In this document: positions 6,195-9,565 of the stretch, piece after piece
How positions within the stretch are numbered: position 1 is the first letter of the stretch
How the letters are laid out: every line of letters begins with the position of its first letter
Source: an uncultured Burkholderiales bacterium
GTDB taxonomy: Bacteria; Pseudomonadota; Gammaproteobacteria; Burkholderiales; Burkholderiaceae_C
Length of the DNA stretch: 9,565 bases
NCBI GenBank assembly: GCA_903953985.1
Contig: CAJBLW010000281.1
Span: 1-9,565, forward strand
Reading direction: 5' to 3'
Notes under the pieces: model-generated
The model's database searches: none
What the model saw: the letters and a program-made list of their open reading frames with translations, nothing else
What the model was told of the DNA's origin: nothing
Position numbers and translations under genes: made by a program

Positions 6195-7433
6195 ATGATC
6201 ACTACCGATTGCCGATCCAAGCAACATGAATTCACTTCGCGCACTTACCCACTCAAGGTCTATGCTGGCCAGGATGCACTGGACGCTCTGAAGGACGAGT
6301 TGACCCGCAACGGCGCAAGCCGTGCCCTTGTGCTATGTGGCCGCAGCGTGCATGAACGCTCCACACTCACACAACGAATTGCAGCCTTGCTTGGCGATGG
6401 ACTGGTGGGTGTATTTCCAGATATTTCCGAAGGCGCGCCCAGTCAAAGCATCGAAGCGGCCGCACAAATGGCCCTGGAATTGCGCGCTGACGCCCTGATC
6501 GCCATTGGGGCAGGTAGCGTCATCAAGGGCGCCCGGGTCGTCGCCATGTTAATGGGTGAGAAGCGTCCACTGCTGGAAATGGCGACACGGCACGTTGACG
6601 GACAGGCCCCTGTGACCCAAAAATTGCTCGCACCCAAGGTGCCGATTTTCAATGTGCTGACGTCCCCCACATCGGCTCAAAATAGGGGCGGGTCGGCAGT
6701 ACGCCACCACGGCGATGTTCATCACCTAGAATTTTTTGATCCAAAGACCCGCCCCCGGGCTATTTTTTGGGACAGTGCGGCCTTGGCAACTGCCCCTGTT
6801 TCCTTGGCGCGCTCGACCAGCTTTGAAACCTACTGGTGGGCACTGATGTGCATGGGCGCTGCACAGACGGCCAATCCATTGGTTCAAGCCAGCCGCTATC
6901 AGGCGTGGAGGCTGGCCCGCAATGCCTACCCGCGCCTGGTGGATCCGTCTGACCATGCTGCGCGAATTGATCTTTGTGCTGCATCGCTGCTGCAAAATCG
7001 CGACGAAGAGGATGGTGGTAAACCCTTGTCGTGTCACATTTTGGTCCGCGCCGCCTATGCGGTGTCGGTCGCCCTCTTCAATCGATACCCCGGTATCACA
7101 CAGTCGCACGGCTATGCAGGTATGGCGCCTTCAGTGATCCGTCACCTCGGTCACCTTTGCCCGGAGGTCACGGCAGCGATTGGCGCCGCACTGGACCTGC
7201 AGGTTCAGCCTCAGGATGCACAACTGGGCGACAAAGTCGCCGATACAGTTCAGGCACACTTCGATGCGCTGGACTGGCAGACGCCACTGCGGGAAGTTGC
7301 CATACCCATAGATCATGCCCCGAACTTACTCAAGTTTGCGCTGAGAAATTTCAACGCAAACCACGATCGCCATCTTGATGATCACGCCGGGCTCATTCTG
7401 AAAGCCATTGAAGAGGCGGTCAGCCTGCGCTGA
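6195..7433 (+). CDS. divergent iron-alcohol-dehydrogenase-fold protein (maleylacetate-reductase-like)
   Basis: A 412-residue member of the dehydroquinate-synthase-like/iron-containing alcohol dehydrogenase superfamily. Residues 20-26 (LKVYAGQ) and 45-51 begin the nucleotide-binding half. IGAGSVIKGAR (104-114) corresponds to the GGGSxxD cofactor loop, and PTSAQNRGGSAV (158-169) replaces the usual PTTxGTGSE. In the helical half the metal site is altered. Counting from the conserved Asp193, the position of the family Asp ligand is Glu211 and that of the next His ligand is Trp215. His281 (SCH) and His305 (QSHGY) remain, but are 24 residues apart where about 14 is usual. NAD-dependent oxidoreduction is therefore doubtful or uses a changed site. 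A LysR box lies upstream, and it converges with the LysR gene with ten bases between stops. ATG 6195 is the only suitable in-frame start; no Shine-Dalgarno is seen. Confidence 0.85.
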   Translation: MITTDCRSKQHEFTSRTYPLKVYAGQDALDALKDELTRNGASRALVLCGRSVHERSTLTQRIAALLGDGLVGVFPDISEGAPSQSIEAAAQMALELRADALIAIGAGSVIKGARVVAMLMGEKRPLLEMATRHVDGQAPVTQKLLAPKVPIFNVLTSPTSAQNRGGSAVRHHGDVHHLEFFDPKTRPRAIFWDSAALATAPVSLARSTSFETYWWALMCMGAAQTANPLVQASRYQAWRLARNAYPRLVDPSDHAARIDLCAASLLQNRDEEDGGKPLSCHILVRAAYAVSVALFNRYPGITQSHGYAGMAPSVIRHLGHLCPEVTAAIGAALDLQVQPQDAQLGDKVADTVQAHFDALDWQTPLREVAIPIDHAPNLLKFALRNFNANHDRHLDDHAGLILKAIEEAVSLR

Positions 7434-7443
7434 TAACCTGCGC

Positions 7444-8337
7444 TTAGTCTGGCCGACTCACCTCTTCAAGAATCCAGTCTCGAAAAAGTGCCAAGGCCTC
7501 GCTCACGGGCCTCGCAGCAGACCAGCCCAGGTAGTAGCCGTTCTTGCCGCGGACCTTGACGTCAAAAGGCGCCACGAGTGTACCGCCCGCAAGGTTGGTC
7601 TTGATGTAGGCATGCTGAACCAGTGCAATGCCCACACCATCAATGGCCGCCTGAATGGCCAGGGAAGAACTCCCGAATGACAAACTATGGGCCGCCTTGA
7701 GATCTGGTTCACCGACTTGCGTTAACCAGGCACTCCAATAGTCAGCCCGCGGCACCGCTTTCAGCAACGTGAAGCGGGCCAGATCACTAGGCTTGTGCAG
7801 GGGAATAGGCCCATTCAACAGTGCCGGACTACACACTGGCATAAATTCGTCATCAAACAAGCGTACACCGCTGACGCCTGGCGGAAGATTAGGGCCGATC
7901 CATGAGGCCATGTCCACATCCTCCTCCTCCAACTCCACGGATCGGAAGCTGGTCATTATTTGAATGTCCAACTCAGGGTGAGCGCCGTGAAATCCTGCCA
8001 ACCTGGGCATCAGCCACTTTTCAGCCAGCGTTGGCAACAGCGTTAGTTTGATGGTGGACTTGTTGCGTTTTCTGGTCACCGAGTCGAGTGCCACGCTAAT
8101 CCAGTCCAGGGCCTGAGTCAATTGGGGTTGCAAGAGGAGACCGGCGTCAGTGAGCTCAATAGCACGGCCGCTTCTCTGAATGAGCGCCACCCCAATACTT
8201 TCCTCCAAGAGCTTGACCTGTTGACTGATGGCGCCGGGCGTCACGCACAACTCCATCGCAGCTTTGGAAACACTAAGGTGACGAGCCGTAGCCTCGAAGG
8301 CACGTAATCCGAGCAGAGGAAGGTGTGATCTTTGCAT
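7444..8337 (-). CDS. LysR-family (GcvA-type) transcriptional regulator
   Basis: A 297-residue LysR-type regulator of normal length. The winged helix-turn-helix occupies about 8-65: GLRAFEATARHLSVSKAA, then TPGAISQQVKLLEESIGVAL and TDAG. The LPLLGLRAFEA opening and TPGAISQQV recognition helix are characteristic of the GcvA-like branch. A linker helix (about 66-90) leads to the periplasmic-binding-like effector domain (about 93-295), which senses an unknown small molecule. It is divergent from the DUF35-thiolase pair and convergent with the dehydrogenase gene. An inverted-repeat box sits 9-23 bases ahead of its start codon (8346-8360), consistent with autoregulation. A matching box precedes the dehydrogenase gene. 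Start ATG 8337 places the HTH at the usual distance; the ribosome site is weak. Confidence 0.95.
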   Translation of the reverse strand: MQRSHLPLLGLRAFEATARHLSVSKAAMELCVTPGAISQQVKLLEESIGVALIQRSGRAIELTDAGLLLQPQLTQALDWISVALDSVTRKRNKSTIKLTLLPTLAEKWLMPRLAGFHGAHPELDIQIMTSFRSVELEEEDVDMASWIGPNLPPGVSGVRLFDDEFMPVCSPALLNGPIPLHKPSDLARFTLLKAVPRADYWSAWLTQVGEPDLKAAHSLSFGSSSLAIQAAIDGVGIALVQHAYIKTNLAGGTLVAPFDVKVRGKNGYYLGWSAARPVSEALALFRDWILEEVSRPD

Positions 8338-8338
8338 C

Positions 8339-8368
8339 TCGACATTTTAGCTGGTCTAAACATATAAA
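8339..8368 (+). promoter_or_regulatory. candidate promoter of the DUF35-thiolase operon
   Basis: TCGACA (8339-8344, five of six to the -35 consensus) and TATAAA (8363-8368, five of six to the -10) are separated by 18 bases. The LysR box falls in the spacer. If this promoter is used, regulator binding there would more likely repress than activate. Confidence 0.4.
8346..8360. promoter_or_regulatory. LysR-type box in the lysR/DUF35 divergent region
   Basis: TTTAG-N5-CTAAA, the same inverted repeat as at 6099-6113. An ATGCATTG element starts exactly 32 bases downstream of the box start in both places (8378 and 6131). An extra ATTAG half-site follows at 8386-8390. Confidence 0.7.
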
Positions 8369-8389
8369 GCAGAAATAATGCATTGATTA

Positions 8390-8827
8390 GTGCCCCATCA
8401 GCACCTAAAGTTCAAGTACTTACTCAATGATGCGGACGAAGCCAGAATGATGATTAACAAGCGATCAAAAAGCCATATTGTCGAAACACAGGAAGGCTTG
8501 ACTTTGCTTGCAAGCCGCAAAGAGGACCATCTCGATTGGCAGTTTCCGCCAGCGGAATTTTTCCTGGGTGAAACGCCGGATCAAGAAATACTTTTGGGCC
8601 CTAAGGGCGTGCTTTACACCTACAGCATCGTTCACGTAGATCGCGAGCGTGGCCCCTACGCACTCGCCATGGTGGACTTTGAGCCCGGGGTTCGAGCTTT
8701 TGGACCCATGCTCTATGAGGAAGGGAAAGAGCCAAGCCTCGGGGCAACAATGCAAGTGGTACATCACAACTTGCCAGACGGCTCAGCTGATTACGCCTTC
8801 CAAGAGGCCGCAGGAGCCACGCCATGA
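8390..8827 (+). CDS. OB-fold DUF35 protein lacking the zinc ribbon (thiolase partner)
   Basis: A 145-residue protein resembling the DUF35 family, which pairs with SCP2-type thiolases and ChsH2/Ltp2-like aldolases. The OB-fold half is well kept: GPKGVLYTYSIVHVDRERGPYALAMV..., then PMLYEEGKEPSLGATMQVV near the C-terminus. The rubredoxin-like ribbon that normally precedes it (RCxxCGxxQFPP ... CPxC) is degenerate. Here the stretch is SRKEDHLDWQFPPAEFFLG, with Lys and His at the first cysteine pair and no second pair; the protein contains no cysteine. The start is uncertain. GTG 8390 gives 145 residues, while ATG 8447 (residue 20) would leave a leader similar to that of the dehydrogenase gene. It overlaps the thiolase gene by ATGA, so the two products probably form one complex. 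Confidence 0.85.
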   Translation: MPHQHLKFKYLLNDADEARMMINKRSKSHIVETQEGLTLLASRKEDHLDWQFPPAEFFLGETPDQEILLGPKGVLYTYSIVHVDRERGPYALAMVDFEPGVRAFGPMLYEEGKEPSLGATMQVVHHNLPDGSADYAFQEAAGATP

Positions 8828-9565
8828 GTGAAGCTGTTATCGCAGGCGTCGGAATTTCAGCCTTTGGAAAATTTCCCCACTTAACCGAAGAAGTACTGGC
8901 TCAAGTCGCCGTAATGGAGGCGCTGAGTGATGCGGGTATCACGATCAAAGACGTCGATGCCTTTTACTGCGGAAATGCCGCAGGCGGACACCTGCCCGGT
9001 CAGCGTGTTTTGCGCGAATTACACACAAATGGCCAAGCTGTTTTCAATATAGACAACGCCTGCTCCAGCGGTGCAACTGCCTTTCAGTTGGCGCTTGAAG
9101 CCGTTCAATCTGGAAAGCATGACACCGTGCTGGTGTTTGGCATGGATCAACTCAGCACGCTGGGCGGAGGGGCACTTCCGTTGGGTCAGAACGACTGGAA
9201 TAACCGCCGAGGCATGGTCATGCCTGCACTCTATGCAATGCGTGCGCACCGCTATATGCACGATTACGGCGTGTCGCCGCAAGTGCTTGCAGAAGTCTCG
9301 GTCAAAAACCGGCGGCATGGTGCGTTAAATCCAATCGCTACATTTTGCAAAGTTGTTACAAACGAGCAGGTGCTGGCCTCTCGTCCTGTCGCAGAGCCTC
9401 TCACCTTGCTGCAATGCTGCCCAGGTGTTGTTGATGGTGCGGCCGCGGTCGTACTGACCAATAAGCTAGGCAAGGGACTGGCGAAACCTGTCCGTGTATT
9501 GGCCTCGGTGGTTCAGTCTGGTGTATTCGAAACGGGCCCCGTCGATATGACCGAAGCAGAAATTA
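8824..9565 (+). CDS. SCP2-type thiolase family protein (partial, runs off the window)
   Basis: The first 247 codons are present; the 3' end lies beyond the window. It starts MSEAVIAGVGISAFGKF, the usual beginning of non-decarboxylating SCP2/lipid-transfer-type thiolases. The nucleophile is Cys80 in the intact motif NACSSGATAF. Further family features are the VFGMDQLS strand (about 104-111), the SVKNRRHGALNP segment around 160-171, and CCPGVVDGAAAVVL near 200-213. The C-terminal catalytic His and CxG motif cannot be seen. These enzymes cleave or form C-C bonds in acyl-CoA chains, and those encoded beside a DUF35 gene usually need it as partner. ATG 8824 overlaps the upstream stop, indicating coupled translation in one operon under the LysR regulator. 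Confidence 0.92.
   Translation, partial: MSEAVIAGVGISAFGKFPHLTEEVLAQVAVMEALSDAGITIKDVDAFYCGNAAGGHLPGQRVLRELHTNGQAVFNIDNACSSGATAFQLALEAVQSGKHDTVLVFGMDQLSTLGGGALPLGQNDWNNRRGMVMPALYAMRAHRYMHDYGVSPQVLAEVSVKNRRHGALNPIATFCKVVTNEQVLASRPVAEPLTLLQCCPGVVDGAAAVVLTNKLGKGLAKPVRVLASVVQSGVFETGPVDMTEAEI

Noticed and set aside
7434..7443. Bidirectional terminator between the convergent dehydrogenase and LysR genes
   Set aside because: Only ten bases separate the stops and no stable stem with a T-run is visible there.

Overview
The window looks like a chromosomal accessory stretch from a betaproteobacterium, most likely Burkholderiales and perhaps Comamonadaceae. This is inferred from protein style, moderately high GC in the genes, a GcvA-type LysR regulator and an isoquinoline-oxidoreductase-like molybdenum hydroxylase. 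No sequence marker fixes the genus.

Layout. Positions 32-119 hold a tRNA-Ser(UGA), followed by a hairpin-plus-T terminator. Positions 156-960 have no convincing gene. They contain six copies of TGATAGTAG in 135 bp and a G/C-rich hairpin, which may be the non-coding end of a lost insertion sequence. Next, on the minus strand, is a MerR-family regulator. It is divergent from a rightward operon of four genes: a two-cluster [2Fe-2S] subunit, a Tat-targeted molybdopterin subunit (IorA/IorB-like), a four-helix membrane protein, and a Tat-exported alpha/beta hydrolase. The promoter between them has a TTGACA -35 and a perfect 14-bp palindrome in a 19-20-bp spacer, the classic MerR-activated design. 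Between this promoter and the first operon gene lies a fossil of a short-chain dehydrogenase gene. It keeps a Shine-Dalgarno and a TTG start, but a frameshift turns it into a short leader ORF whose stop overlaps the iorA-like start (ATGA).

The right part (6064-9565) looks like a separate regulon. A divergent iron-alcohol-dehydrogenase-fold protein runs rightward and converges on a GcvA-type LysR gene. Divergent from that regulator are an OB-fold DUF35 protein without its zinc ribbon and, overlapping it by ATGA, an SCP2-type thiolase cut by the window edge. The same LysR-like box (TTTAG-N5-CTAAA), with an ATGCATTG element at identical spacing, lies upstream of both the dehydrogenase and the DUF35-thiolase pair. 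This suggests one regulator controls both units, probably for a CoA-dependent catabolic pathway whose substrate cannot be read from this window.

A recurring oddity is loss of metal or cluster ligands. One Cys of the second Fe-S cluster is Phe in the small hydroxylase subunit. Two of four metal ligands are replaced in the dehydrogenase. All zinc-ribbon cysteines are absent from the DUF35 protein.
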